Source: Deltaproteobacteria bacterium
Lineage (GTDB): Bacteria > Desulfobacterota > Desulfomonilia > UBA1062
Length of the DNA: 64,000 nt
Assembly (NCBI GenBank): GCA_018433775.1
Contig: JAHDQN010000037.1
Location: 62,001 to 126,000, forward strand
Reading direction: 5' to 3'
Both the position numbers and the translations under genes were made by a program. Within the stretch, counting starts at the first letter, position 1. Every line of letters begins with the position of its first letter. The notes below the pieces were generated by a model. The model was not told where the DNA came from, did no database searches, and saw only the letters and a list, made by a program, of their open reading frames with translations. Shown here piece by piece: positions 39,772 to 49,041 of the stretch.

Positions 39772-41277
39772 ATGTTTGAGGATTTTTTCGGGCTTTCAGA
39801 AAACCCTTTCAATCTCACGCCCGACCCGAAGTTTCTCTTTCTTTCGGAGGTGCACAAAGAGGCGCTGTCCCACCTGCAGTACGGAATCGATCAGCGCAAG
39901 GGCTTCGTGCTGATCACCGGAGAGGTGGGCACCGGCAAGACCACCCTATGCCGAAGCCTGCTGGCCTCGCTCTTCGGCAAGACCCGGACCGCCCTGATAC
40001 TGAACCCCTCATTGTCCGATGTGGAGCTGCTGCAGGCCATCAATCAGGACTTCGGCATCAGGTCTTCCTCGACCTCACGCAAGGAGCTGCTGGACCAGCT
40101 CTATGATTTTCTCATCCAGGTATTCATCCAGGGGGAGAATGCGGTGCTGATCATCGACGAGTGCCAGAACCTCACGCCTGACGTTCTGGAACAGATCCGT
40201 CTGCTCTCCAACCTGGAGACCGAGAAAGAAAAGCTCCTGCAGATCGTCATGATCGGCCAGCCCGAGCTGGCGCAGATGCTCAGGTCGCCGGGTTTGAGAC
40301 AGATAAACGACCGCATCGTCCTGCGGTACCACCTGTGGCCCCTGAGCCGCCGTGAGACCAGTTACTACCTCAGGCACCGTCTGGAGGTCGCAGGTACGGA
40401 GAAGAGCGCTGTCTTCACTCTGGGTGCACAGAGGCTGATCCACCGGTATTCCCAGGGGCTTCCCCGGAGGGTGAACGCCATCGCCGAGCGGTCTCTCCTG
40501 ATCGCATACCTCAAAGGCAGGAGGAGGGTCACCCGGGCGATCGCTGCCGAGGCCCGGGAGGAGCTCAAGGGCAATTACGGGGAACCGGAAGACCGCAGGG
40601 CCCTGTTCGTCCCGGTGTGCGTGGTCACGGCTGTCGTGGCGGTCATGGCAGTGGTCTGGCCGAGCATATTCTCCGAGGTGTCGGAGTACATGGCCCCGAC
40701 CATCGTTGCTACGGATCACGAGGTCCCAAAGGCAGATGACGGCGAGGAGATCATACCGCTGTCGCCCGATCAGTACGTGATACCTGATTACGTGGGTGCC
40801 CTGGAGATACTCACCACCGTCAAGGACGGCCTGACCGGACCCGAGACGCTCAACCTCCATCCCGAGCCCGGGCGCCTGAAGTTCATCACCAGGCCGTCGA
40901 TCGCATCGGTTGATAAGGGGTATGTGGTTCTGGTATACGCAACTGACGACTTCGTGCGGGTGCTCGGCAGGAACCGGGCACTGGTCGAAATACCCATGGG
41001 GGAATTCAAGACCCTGTACAAGTGGAACATCCTCCTCACCTATGCAAAGGGGCCGGACGATGCGTTCTACACCAGGGGCGATTCCGGCTACGACATAGAG
41101 AGAATGCAGCAGATCCTGGCCGCGATGGGGTATCCCGTGCAGCAGGACGGTTTCTACGACATCACCACTGCCGCCGTCGTCGAACGGATGCAGGAGGATT
41201 TCGGTCTGAAGCGAGACGGGGTGGCGGGAGAAGAGACACTCGTACTTTTTGATATGGTTGAAAAAGGGATGCAATGA
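39772..41277 (+). CDS. ExeA/GspA-like AAA ATPase with C-terminal peptidoglycan-binding domain
   Basis: The 501-residue protein starts FFGLSENPFNLTPDPKFLFL, the signature of ExeA/GspA and related AAA_22 ATPases, with Walker A GEVGTGKTT and Walker B VLIIDECQNL. A single transmembrane helix (about 285-305) leads to a periplasmic part ending in a PG_binding_1 domain (about 435-500, YDIERMQQILAAMGYPV). In Aeromonas, ExeA with ExeB remodels peptidoglycan so that the secretin can assemble. The ATG at 39772 was preferred over the upstream end of the frame at 39727. It overlaps the next gene by four bases. Confidence 0.88.
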   Translation: MFEDFFGLSENPFNLTPDPKFLFLSEVHKEALSHLQYGIDQRKGFVLITGEVGTGKTTLCRSLLASLFGKTRTALILNPSLSDVELLQAINQDFGIRSSSTSRKELLDQLYDFLIQVFIQGENAVLIIDECQNLTPDVLEQIRLLSNLETEKEKLLQIVMIGQPELAQMLRSPGLRQINDRIVLRYHLWPLSRRETSYYLRHRLEVAGTEKSAVFTLGAQRLIHRYSQGLPRRVNAIAERSLLIAYLKGRRRVTRAIAAEAREELKGNYGEPEDRRALFVPVCVVTAVVAVMAVVWPSIFSEVSEYMAPTIVATDHEVPKADDGEEIIPLSPDQYVIPDYVGALEILTTVKDGLTGPETLNLHPEPGRLKFITRPSIASVDKGYVVLVYATDDFVRVLGRNRALVEIPMGEFKTLYKWNILLTYAKGPDDAFYTRGDSGYDIERMQQILAAMGYPVQQDGFYDITTAAVVERMQEDFGLKRDGVAGEETLVLFDMVEKGMQ

Positions 41278-42014
41278 GCTCCATTTACGATGCCCTCAAA
41301 AGGATACAGGCGGAAAGGCATACGCGTCTTTTTCCATCCCCCGGCGCCGGGGCGCCCCCCGGGCACGCGAGACGATGGATGCTCATTACGGCGCTGTCGC
41401 TCTGCCTTGTGTGCGTCATCGGGGCCGTCACGGCGGTCATATTCATCGAATGGGGAGACGATCCGCCCGGCAAGGAACAGGCACATGCCGGAAACCAGGA
41501 GGAAGGCGGGAACAGAGACATCCCGGCAACCCGGCCGGACGAACGGAGGTCCGGGTCCAAAGATGATGGCAAGATGCCGCCGGCAGCGGCGGCGGCGCCC
41601 CGGACCGGATCCGCCGTACCGGATGACGTGGAGGATTATATCAGTAAGGGAGAACAGCACTACGAGGCACAGGAATACGACAAGGCGCTGGCTGTTTACA
41701 CACAGGCGATGCGGTTCAACAGAAGGGACCCCCGGCTCTTGAACAATATCGGGATCGTCATGCTTGCCAAAGGTGAGCCGGAAAAGGCCGTCAACTATTT
41801 CCGGCAGGCGAAATCCCTGTCCGGGGGGTCCGTGGAACCCGTGTACAACCTGGCGTGCGCTTATGCGCGGCTGGGTGACGAAAGCCAGGCCCTTTCATAT
41901 CTGAAAACCGCGTGCACCATGCATCCGGAGGCCCGGGACTGGGCCGCCCGGGACCCCGACCTGCTGATTCTGGAAGGTACGGCGGATTTTGATGAAATCG
42001 TGGGTGCGCAGTAG
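41274..42014 (+). CDS. GspB-like membrane protein with periplasmic TPR domain
   Basis: The N terminus MSSIYDALKRIQAER resembles the short cytoplasmic start of GspB/ExeB proteins, followed by one transmembrane helix (about 36-58) and a Pro/Gly-rich linker. Instead of a GspB periplasmic domain, residues about 125-225 form three TPR units (DYISKGEQHYEAQEYDKALAVYTQAM and the next two). It presumably partners the ExeA-like ATPase and the secretin. The ATG overlaps the stop of the ATPase gene, and gspD starts 19 bases on. The assignment to GspB rests on the N terminus and the operon. Confidence 0.75.
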   Translation: MSSIYDALKRIQAERHTRLFPSPGAGAPPGHARRWMLITALSLCLVCVIGAVTAVIFIEWGDDPPGKEQAHAGNQEEGGNRDIPATRPDERRSGSKDDGKMPPAAAAAPRTGSAVPDDVEDYISKGEQHYEAQEYDKALAVYTQAMRFNRRDPRLLNNIGIVMLAKGEPEKAVNYFRQAKSLSGGSVEPVYNLACAYARLGDESQALSYLKTACTMHPEARDWAARDPDLLILEGTADFDEIVGAQ

Positions 42015-42033
42015 TAGCACACAAGGGGGAAGA

Positions 42034-44271
42034 ATGAGAACTCGAAACATTCTGGTCATCACCATACTTTTTCTCATGCTCGGCACTTCCGGGGGGTGGG
42101 GAGCGAGGCTGATGCAGGGACAGGTCACCGGGCAGCCCGAGGGAGAGAACAACAGGCCCGGAATTCAGGCACCGGCCGCCCCCGTGCCGCAGAAGCCGGC
42201 CCCGGTAATCGGAACCGAAAGTGAAGACGCCGGGGAAGCGATTTCGCCGCCGCCTCCTGTGCAGAATCGGACCGAGGTGATCCGTCCGGGTAATGCCGGC
42301 CGGCCGCCCGCCTCACCGCCTGCGTCCGCGAAGACCGGACCGCAGGGGAATACCGGAACAGCCGGGACAGGCGAAGCCGCGCAGGACGGCAAACAGTACG
42401 TCACCATGGATTTCGACGGCGTGGACATCAAGGTTTTCATCAAGTTCATCGCCGACATTACGGGTAAGAACTTCATCCTCGACGACAAGGTCTCCGGCAA
42501 GGTCACGGTCATATCGCCCCGCAAGATGTCTCTGGACGAGGCATATCAGGTTTTCTTGAGCGTGCTGGAGGTAAACGGTTTCGGTACGGTCACCAACGGA
42601 GAGGTGACCAAGATCGTCAGGGCCGCCGACGCCATCACCCGGAGCCTTGACACGGTGACGGACTCGCCGAAGAAGCGTGAGGATATCCTGATCACCCAGA
42701 TCATCCAGCTCAAGCACGTGGATGCCAATGACATGAAGGCCCTCTTCACCCCGCTCATGACCAGGGGCAGCTCGCAGCTGCTGGCCTATCCCCAGAGCAA
42801 CGTGCTCATCATCACGGACACGCGCTCCAATATCAAGAAAATCACCGAGATCCTCGATATCATCGACAAGTCCGGGTTCGGGGAAGAGTTCCGGATCTTC
42901 CCGCTCACCTACGCCTCTGCGGCCGACCTGAGCGCAAAGCTGGGAGACATTCTCTCAGAGGACCGGGCCGACCGGGTGCAGCGCATCAGGAGATCCAGGA
43001 CCCAGACAGCCGTTTCGCAACGGGGTGCTGCAAGGATCATCCCCTACGAGCGGACCAACTCACTCATCGTGCTGGCGTCTGCTGTGGACATGGCGGAGAT
43101 CGCGATACTGATCAAGGAGCTCGATATCCCCACCCCCACGGGGAAGGAAGACATCCACGTCTATTACCTGCAGTACGGCAACGCCGAGGATATGGCCAAG
43201 GTGCTGACTGATATGCCTGCGCCGGAAAAAACAACGGCAGCTCCCGCGGAAGGGGCGGCCGGCACCAGAGGGGGATACGGCTCGTCTCAGGACAAGGATT
43301 TCAAAATATCCTACGACACGGAAACCAACTCCCTGATCATCTATGCAGACCCTGACGCCTACCAGAGCATTCTGGAGACGATCAAATACCTCGATATCCC
43401 GCGCAAACAGGTCTACGTGAAGGCCATGATCATGGAGGTCAACACCAACCATGACTTCAAGGTGGGCGTGGAGTGGTCGGCGTTTGAAGACTTCACCTAT
43501 GACGGCGGTGAGCGCACCGGCGGCGTGTTCGGCAGAACCGGGACCAATTTCATCACCAACCTGGGCGATCTCCCCACGGGCGCGCTGTTCGGCGTGGTCG
43601 GGGATGCCATCACGATCAACCGGGGCGGCACCGAGGTCACCTTCCCGAACATGGCCTCGTTCATCAATGCCATGGCCCAGGACACGGACGTCAACATCCT
43701 CTCGACCCCCCAGATCATCACCCTGGACAACAAGGAGGCCGAGATCACGGTGGGCGCCAACGTGCCCTATGTCACCCGCGAGGACACGGACACCACGAAC
43801 ATCGACCGGACCATCCGGACCTACGACTACCGGGATGTCGGCGTGATGCTCAGGTTCACCCCGCAGATCAACCAGCAGGGCTGGATTCGGCTCGAGCTGT
43901 TCCAGGAAAACACCAGCCTGGTGGCTGGGCAGGGCGCGGACGAGTTCGCCCCGACCACGCTGAAGCGATCGGCAAAGACCACGGTAACGGTCAAGGACGG
44001 GGCCACCATGGTCATCGGCGGCCTCATCGGCGACTCCGTGACCTTCGGTGAAACCCGGGTTCCGCTGCTGGGCAGGATCCCCATCCTGGGCCATCTCTTC
44101 AAATCAAGGTCAAAGAAATACGAGAAGACCAACCTCTACATCTTCCTCACCCCCCAGATCATCGACACCGAGCAGAAGGCCGAGGGTCTCTATCGCGAAA
44201 AGTACGGGGAGATAAACAGGGAGAAAGACGCCGGGGAAAAGGGCAAAAAGAATGAAGATCCAAAGCCTTGA
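42034..44271 (+). CDS. gspD: Type II secretion system secretin
   Basis: GspD forms the outer-membrane channel. From the ATG at 42034 (745 residues; GGGGAAGA upstream) there is a signal peptide, a variable Pro/Ala-rich stretch to about 115, the N0 domain (MDFDGVDIKVFIKFIADIT), N1-N3 repeats with IIQLKHVDANDMKALF and RTNSLIVLA, and the secretin core with VPLLGRIPILGHLFKS near the C terminus. The extended disordered region before N0 is unusual. No pilotin gene is adjacent. The last 20 bases overlap gspE. Confidence 0.95.
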   Translation: MRTRNILVITILFLMLGTSGGWGARLMQGQVTGQPEGENNRPGIQAPAAPVPQKPAPVIGTESEDAGEAISPPPPVQNRTEVIRPGNAGRPPASPPASAKTGPQGNTGTAGTGEAAQDGKQYVTMDFDGVDIKVFIKFIADITGKNFILDDKVSGKVTVISPRKMSLDEAYQVFLSVLEVNGFGTVTNGEVTKIVRAADAITRSLDTVTDSPKKREDILITQIIQLKHVDANDMKALFTPLMTRGSSQLLAYPQSNVLIITDTRSNIKKITEILDIIDKSGFGEEFRIFPLTYASAADLSAKLGDILSEDRADRVQRIRRSRTQTAVSQRGAARIIPYERTNSLIVLASAVDMAEIAILIKELDIPTPTGKEDIHVYYLQYGNAEDMAKVLTDMPAPEKTTAAPAEGAAGTRGGYGSSQDKDFKISYDTETNSLIIYADPDAYQSILETIKYLDIPRKQVYVKAMIMEVNTNHDFKVGVEWSAFEDFTYDGGERTGGVFGRTGTNFITNLGDLPTGALFGVVGDAITINRGGTEVTFPNMASFINAMAQDTDVNILSTPQIITLDNKEAEITVGANVPYVTREDTDTTNIDRTIRTYDYRDVGVMLRFTPQINQQGWIRLELFQENTSLVAGQGADEFAPTTLKRSAKTTVTVKDGATMVIGGLIGDSVTFGETRVPLLGRIPILGHLFKSRSKKYEKTNLYIFLTPQIIDTEQKAEGLYREKYGEINREKDAGEKGKKNEDPKP

Positions 44272-45949
44272 GCAGGTTCTCGTCGAGATGCAGCTCGTCG
44301 ATGACTCCGGTCTGGACAAGGCCAAGAGCGTGCAGAGGGAAAAGGCCCTGCCGCTCCACGACGCCCTGCTCTCGGCCGGGGTCTTAAGCGACCACGACCT
44401 CCTGCAGGCGCTTGCCCGGCTCTGGAATATCCCGCTCATGAACAAGATCGAAGAGATCGAGGTGGACCCTTCCATCGTGGACGTGCTTCCCATCACCTTC
44501 CTGCGAAAGTACACCATGGTGCCGGTCAAGCTCCATGCAGACATGATGGAAGTGGCCGTGAACGATCCGACCGACCAGGAGCCCCTGTTCGACATCGCCA
44601 AGATCCTCAACATCCGTGAGATCACCCGGGTGCTGGCGCCCAAGCAGGAGATTCTCCAGGCCATCAACCGCCTCGTGGAGATGAAGGAGGAAAACGCCGA
44701 AGACATCATGGAGGATATCGAGGACGAGGACGACGAGATCCTCAAGGACCTCGAGAGCATCCAGGACATCACCGTGATGGAGACCGAGGCGCCCATCATC
44801 CGGATGGTCAACCGGGTCATGGTCCAGGCCTTTCGCGAGCGGGCGTCGGATATTCACGTGGAGCCCTACCAGACCGACGTCAAGGTGCGCTACCGCATCG
44901 ACGGCATTCTCCACGACGTGCTCACGCTGCCCAAGCGGGTGCACTCGGCCGTGGTTTCCCGCATCAAGGTCATGGCCTCGCTGAACATCGCCGAGAAGCG
45001 GTTGCCCCAGGACGGCAGAATCGGCATCAAGCTGGGCGACCACTCGGTCGACCTGCGAATCTCGACCGTTCCGACCGTCAACGGCGAGCGGGTGGTCATG
45101 CGTATCCTCGACAAATCGAGCGTGCTCTACGGCCTGGAGGAGCTCGGGTTCTATCCGGACGACCTGGAGAGGATCGAGCGGCTCATCAAGCAGGAGCACG
45201 GCATCATCCTGGTCACCGGGCCGACCGGTTCCGGAAAGACCACCAGCCTCTACTCCATGCTGAGCCGTATCAACTCGCCTGACAAGAACATCCTCACCAT
45301 TGAAGACCCGATCGAGTACCAGCTCAAGGGCATCGGACAGATCCCGGTGAACACCAAGGTGGGCCTCACCTTCGCCTCGGGCCTGCGCTCCATCGTGAGG
45401 CAGGACCCGGACGTGATCCTCGTGGGAGAGATCCGGGACCTGGAGACCGCGGAGATCGCCATCCAGGCGGCCCTGACCGGCCATCTCGTCTTCTCCACCC
45501 TGCACACCAACGACTCCGCCAGCGCGGTGACCAGGCTCATCGACATGGGCATCGAGCCCTTCCTCGTGACCTCGTCCGTCAACGCGATCCTCGCCCAGAG
45601 GCTCGTCCGCAAGATCTGCCCGGCGTGCAAGCAGGAGTATTTCCCTGAAGACGAGAGCCTGCTTGAGATCGGCCTTTCCAAGCAAATGCTCGACAAGGAG
45701 GGCTACCTCCATCGCGGGGCTGGCTGCAGCGAGTGCATCGGCACGGGGTACAAGGGCAGGACCGGCATTTACGAGATTCTGTTCATGAGCGACGCCATCA
45801 GGGGCACCGTGCTCAAGTCATCCGACTCCAACGTCATCAAGCAGGTGGCCGTGGGTGAGGGGCTCCACACCCTGAGGCAGGACGGGGCCCGGAAGGTCGA
45901 GGACGGCATGACCACGATCGAGGAAGTGCTCAGGGTGACGCAGCAGTAA
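44252..45949 (+). CDS. gspE: Type II secretion system ATPase
   Basis: GspE powers pseudopilus assembly. The 565-residue protein has an N1 domain that docks on the platform, Walker A GPTGSGKT at 323-330, the Asp box IEDPIEYQLKGIGQ, Walker B VILVGEIRDLETA and the tetracysteine zinc site Cys456, Cys459, Cys492 and Cys495. It begins in gspD and its TAA overlaps the ATG of radA by one base. No GspF or pseudopilin genes follow. Confidence 0.93.
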   Translation: MKIQSLEQVLVEMQLVDDSGLDKAKSVQREKALPLHDALLSAGVLSDHDLLQALARLWNIPLMNKIEEIEVDPSIVDVLPITFLRKYTMVPVKLHADMMEVAVNDPTDQEPLFDIAKILNIREITRVLAPKQEILQAINRLVEMKEENAEDIMEDIEDEDDEILKDLESIQDITVMETEAPIIRMVNRVMVQAFRERASDIHVEPYQTDVKVRYRIDGILHDVLTLPKRVHSAVVSRIKVMASLNIAEKRLPQDGRIGIKLGDHSVDLRISTVPTVNGERVVMRILDKSSVLYGLEELGFYPDDLERIERLIKQEHGIILVTGPTGSGKTTSLYSMLSRINSPDKNILTIEDPIEYQLKGIGQIPVNTKVGLTFASGLRSIVRQDPDVILVGEIRDLETAEIAIQAALTGHLVFSTLHTNDSASAVTRLIDMGIEPFLVTSSVNAILAQRLVRKICPACKQEYFPEDESLLEIGLSKQMLDKEGYLHRGAGCSECIGTGYKGRTGIYEILFMSDAIRGTVLKSSDSNVIKQVAVGEGLHTLRQDGARKVEDGMTTIEEVLRVTQQ

Positions 45950-47307
45950 TGGCGAAGCAGAGACGGATCTATCGCTGCTCTTCCTGCGGACAGGTTCATT
46001 CCCAGTGGATGGGGAAGTGCAGCCAGTGCAGCGAGTGGAACACCCTGGTCGAGGACGTCGTCCAGGAGACCAGGGCGGTTCGGGCGGTCAAGCCCGGAAA
46101 CAACGAGCCCATCCCGCTCGGAGCGGTCGCCTCGTCTCCCTTCATGCGCAAGAAGTGCGGCATGACCGAACTCGACCGCGTGCTGGGCGGCGGGATCGTG
46201 GAAGGGTCCCTGGTGCTGATCGGGGGCGATCCGGGGATAGGAAAATCCACCATCATGCTCCAGATGGCCAACAGCCTCGCCGTCTCTGGGATGCGCATCC
46301 TCTACGTGAGCGGGGAGGAGTCCGCGATCCAGCTCAAGCTCAGAAGCGACCGGCTGGGAATCGTCTCTGACGACATTCTCGTCTATCCCGAGGTGGTGCT
46401 CGAGGAGATCCGGCGGCAGATCGCGGCGTTGGGGCCTGATATCGTGATCATCGACTCCATCCAGTCGGTGTTCTCCTCGCAGATCGACGCCCCGCCGGGC
46501 AGCGTGTCGCAGATACGCGAGGGCGCCGGCATGTTCATGGAGATCGCCAAGGGAATGAACACCGTGGTCTTCGTGGTGGGACACGTCACCAAGGAAGGCT
46601 GGATCGCGGGGCCCAAGATGCTCGAGCACATGGTGGACACGGTGCTGTATTTCGAAGGCGATGCCTCCGGTGTCTACCGGATCTTGAGGGCCGTGAAGAA
46701 CCGGTTCGGCACCTCCGGAGAGATCGGCGTGTTCGAGATGAAATCGACCGGGCTCGTCGAGGTGAGCGACCCGTCGTCGATCTTTATCAACGGGCTCGGA
46801 GGCGACGTGCCGGGCAGCGCGGTCATGGCAACGGTTGAGGGGAGCAGGGCGTTCGTGGTGGAGGTGCAGTCGCTGGTGAGCAGGACGAGCTTCAGCATGC
46901 CCAAGCGCATCTCCATCGGCTCCGATCAGTCGCGGCTGTCGGTCCTGCTCGCAGTCCTGGAAAAGCGGGCGGGCGTGGTGCTCTCCCACTCGGACGTGGT
47001 CGTCAACATTGCCGGCGGCATGCGGGTGGCCGAGCCCGCCGTAGATCTGGCGGTCGTCATGGCCATCGCGTCGAGTGCACTGGACAAACCTCTTCAAAGG
47101 GGAACGGTCTGTGTGGGCGAGATCGGCCTGGGCGGGGAGCTCAGACCGGTGAACCACATGGAGTTCCGGCTCCGCGAGGCCCTTAGAACCGGGTTCACCC
47201 GCGCGCTCATTCCCGCTTCCAACAGCGGATCTTTGAGCTCCGTGAACGGGATGGACCTCGTCCCCATCGCGCACGTCGGGGATGCTCTCCGGACGTTTTC
47301 CCGATAA
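45949..47307 (+). CDS. radA: DNA repair protein RadA
   Basis: RadA is a RecA-like ATPase that helps branch migration of recombination intermediates. The 452-residue product has the N-terminal zinc finger Cys10, Cys13, Cys24, Cys27, Walker A GGDPGIGKST, the RadA-specific VKNRFGT motif and a C-terminal Lon-protease-like domain. It starts on the last base of the gspE stop, so it seems cotranscribed with the secretion genes, a chance linkage rather than a functional one. No terminator was seen behind it. Confidence 0.97.
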   Translation: MAKQRRIYRCSSCGQVHSQWMGKCSQCSEWNTLVEDVVQETRAVRAVKPGNNEPIPLGAVASSPFMRKKCGMTELDRVLGGGIVEGSLVLIGGDPGIGKSTIMLQMANSLAVSGMRILYVSGEESAIQLKLRSDRLGIVSDDILVYPEVVLEEIRRQIAALGPDIVIIDSIQSVFSSQIDAPPGSVSQIREGAGMFMEIAKGMNTVVFVVGHVTKEGWIAGPKMLEHMVDTVLYFEGDASGVYRILRAVKNRFGTSGEIGVFEMKSTGLVEVSDPSSIFINGLGGDVPGSAVMATVEGSRAFVVEVQSLVSRTSFSMPKRISIGSDQSRLSVLLAVLEKRAGVVLSHSDVVVNIAGGMRVAEPAVDLAVVMAIASSALDKPLQRGTVCVGEIGLGGELRPVNHMEFRLREALRTGFTRALIPASNSGSLSSVNGMDLVPIAHVGDALRTFSR

Positions 47308-47374
47308 CTCCCCTCTCCGGTCCCCGTCCGTCTCATTAATGAAGAATTTTCGTGTATTGAGCGGGTCTGTGCCC

Positions 47375-47402
47375 TTGCTTCCCCGTTCCGGCGTGTTATC
47401 TA
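47375..47402 (+). promoter_or_regulatory. Possible promoter for the 121-residue protein gene
   Basis: TTGCTT at 47375-47380 and TATCTA at 47397-47402 are 16 bases apart in an otherwise gene-free, AT-rich stretch, 23 bases before the next start. Weak match. Confidence 0.35.
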
Positions 47403-47425
47403 TATATTAAAGACAAAAAGGGGAA

Positions 47426-47791
47426 ATGACGATAGCCTGGAGTATGAGAAAATATAATGTTTATACCTTTCTACCCGGCATCGGACGATATGAGATCATC
47501 AAAGAGAACCCGCACCAGACCGGTGTGTCTCATGAGGACTACTGGAGTGAATGCTTCACCTGGCAGGACCTGAAAAAGGTCGTGCCCTACTTCCGGTCCC
47601 AGGGGTGGAAGGTATCGGTCGAGCCGCTCTCCGAAGAGGAGGCTTCAGACAAAATACACATATTTTCATTCACTTATGGGATAAACCATGATTTCAGAAT
47701 CCTGAACATATCGGGAATGCGTGTAATCATGGCGCGGGACTTCGGCATCCACAGAACCATAAAAGAATCATATAATCCAATAGGCTATTGA
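47426..47791 (+). CDS. Hypothetical protein
   Basis: A 121-residue soluble protein with no family I recognise. It has a mixed alpha/beta pattern with several aromatic residues (KYNVYTFLPGIGRYEI, DYWSECFTWQDLKK, IHIFSFTYGINHDFRIL), no signal peptide and no membrane helix. The ATG at 47426 follows AAAAAGGGGAA; an in-frame ATG at 47444 would give a start at MRKYNVYTF. It has its own upstream AT-rich region and is followed by the promoter of the IHF-like gene. Codon use is in line with the window, so it is likely a real gene. Confidence 0.6.
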   Translation: MTIAWSMRKYNVYTFLPGIGRYEIIKENPHQTGVSHEDYWSECFTWQDLKKVVPYFRSQGWKVSVEPLSEEEASDKIHIFSFTYGINHDFRILNISGMRVIMARDFGIHRTIKESYNPIGY

Positions 47792-47816
47792 CTTCTTCCT
47801 GTTAAGCGATTAATAA
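47788..47816 (+). promoter_or_regulatory. Promoter of the IHF-like gene
   Basis: TTGACT at 47788-47793 and TAATAA at 47811-47816 are 17 bases apart; an alternative -10, TATAGT, lies at 47822-47827. The IHF-like start is 45 bases downstream. Confidence 0.5.
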
Positions 47817-47861
47817 ATTTATATAGTTATACGAATTCCAGGCACATGAAAGGAGGAAAGT

Positions 47862-48161
47862 ATGGCCACGTTAACCAAGAGCGGAATTATTGATGAAATC
47901 GTACTCAACACAGGACTTTCCCGGAAAGAAGCCAGTGACGGAGTCGAGACCTTCATCGAGATCATAAAAGAAACCCTGGAAAAGAAGGAGCCCGTGAGTA
48001 TCTCCGGTTTCGGCAAGTGGAAGGTCAGAGAAAAGACCGCACGCCGGGGGCGCAACCCCAAGACAGCGGAGGAGATCGTGATCTCCCCCAGGACCGTTGT
48101 CACCTTTTCCCTTTCAAATGTGCTGAGGTCGAAGCTCTCAGGCAAGGAAGAGGAGCAGTAA
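47862..48161 (+). CDS. HU/IHF family DNA-binding protein, IHF alpha-like
   Basis: The 99-residue protein has the HU/IHF fold: TKSGIIDEIVLNTGLSRKEA helix pair, SISGFGKWKV turn and the beta arm with RRGRNPKTAEEIVI carrying the conserved NP before the intercalating position. The SISGFG and longer C terminus point to IHF alpha rather than HU. AAAGGAGG stands seven bases before the ATG. The gene is not beside pheT, the usual ihfA location, and stands alone with its own promoter. A clear HU gene lies at 5.6 kb, so the two are distinct. Confidence 0.88.
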   Translation: MATLTKSGIIDEIVLNTGLSRKEASDGVETFIEIIKETLEKKEPVSISGFGKWKVREKTARRGRNPKTAEEIVISPRTVVTFSLSNVLRSKLSGKEEEQ

Positions 48162-48584
48162 TCAAACACCATATCCCCCCGGAAGTCTGAAGAACACCGC
48201 AGAGTGCCGTTCGCCGTTTGGACGGAGTCAATTCATATCTTTGCTGTCTCAATCCTCCTTCGCGTTCGATTCTCAAGGGCGCGAAGGATGGATCTATTCT
48301 CTTTTAACACCTGTTACAGGAAGGGGTCCAAGACTTCCCCTTAAGGCCCATACCATTGATCGGGGGCTTCACGTCATGGGCGTCTCCGTCGTGTCAACCG
48401 GCAGAAGCGGTCCAAAAGGGGAAACAGGGGGCGGGGCTGAAGAGGTACAGAGAATAGATCTCCGGAGAACACCGGCTTCCCTCCAAAGGGCGGCGGCATT
48501 CTCCGGATTCATTTAAAAAGATGACACTTCGGTTAAGACAGCCGAGAACACTGTCGAGGTCTCGTGAATTTTCTGTCTCGTACC
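48162..48584. other. Non-coding region between the IHF-like and ferredoxin genes
   Basis: About 420 bases without a gene I can support. One open frame on the plus strand (48241-48516) begins with TTG, has no ribosome site and an atypical composition, and is rejected. No clear terminator or promoter was seen. Confidence 0.35.
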
Positions 48585-48758
48585 TTATTCACCGGATTCT
48601 ATGGCATCCGTCGGGCAAGCATCGGCACATGCCCCACAATCCGTGCAGAGCTCAGGGTCGATGGAATACTTGTCATCACCCTCACTGATGGCTTCCACAG
48701 GGCACTCGTCGATGCACGATCCACAGCAAATACATTCATCAGTAATGATATATGCCAT
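48585..48758 (-). CDS. Two [4Fe-4S] cluster ferredoxin
   Basis: A 57-residue protein read on the minus strand, with AGGAGA before its ATG. It contains two complete cluster motifs: CICCGSCIDECP (Cys9, 12, 15, 19) and CTDCGACADACP (Cys38, 41, 44, 48), in the symmetric clostridial-type arrangement with no insertions. It should carry low-potential electrons in the cytoplasm. It is an isolated gene divergent from the YkgJ-type gene, so its partner enzyme cannot be inferred from neighbours. Confidence 0.92.
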   Translation of the reverse strand: MAYIITDECICCGSCIDECPVEAISEGDDKYSIDPELCTDCGACADACPTDAIESGE

Positions 48759-49041
48759 TGTTGCTCTCCTTTCTTGCTATCCTGCAAGGGTGGTATAAAA
48801 ATTAGCCATAAATGGCAAGTCTTTTTTTGTTTTTTTTCAGTGGGTGTGATATCGTTTCACCAGCCGTCCGGTGCCCTTAAAAATCGCCTTATCGTGCCGC
48901 CTTGCCGGGGGGATAACGAAAGCCCGGACCTTGTTCCCTGCAAGCTGCTTCTCATGTTGATGTGTTTGCAGGGCTTCCGGCATGAAGGAGCGGCTTTTTT
49001 AAAGGAACAGCGGCAAGACAGGCGACACCCATGGAGACAAG

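Noticed and set aside
45769-47274. A 501-codon minus-strand frame opposite radA
   Set aside because: Antisense of radA, rich in His, Asp and Arg; no domain can be recognised.
48241-48516. A 91-codon plus-strand frame between the IHF-like and ferredoxin genes
   Set aside because: It begins with TTG, has no ribosome site, and its sequence is of random composition.
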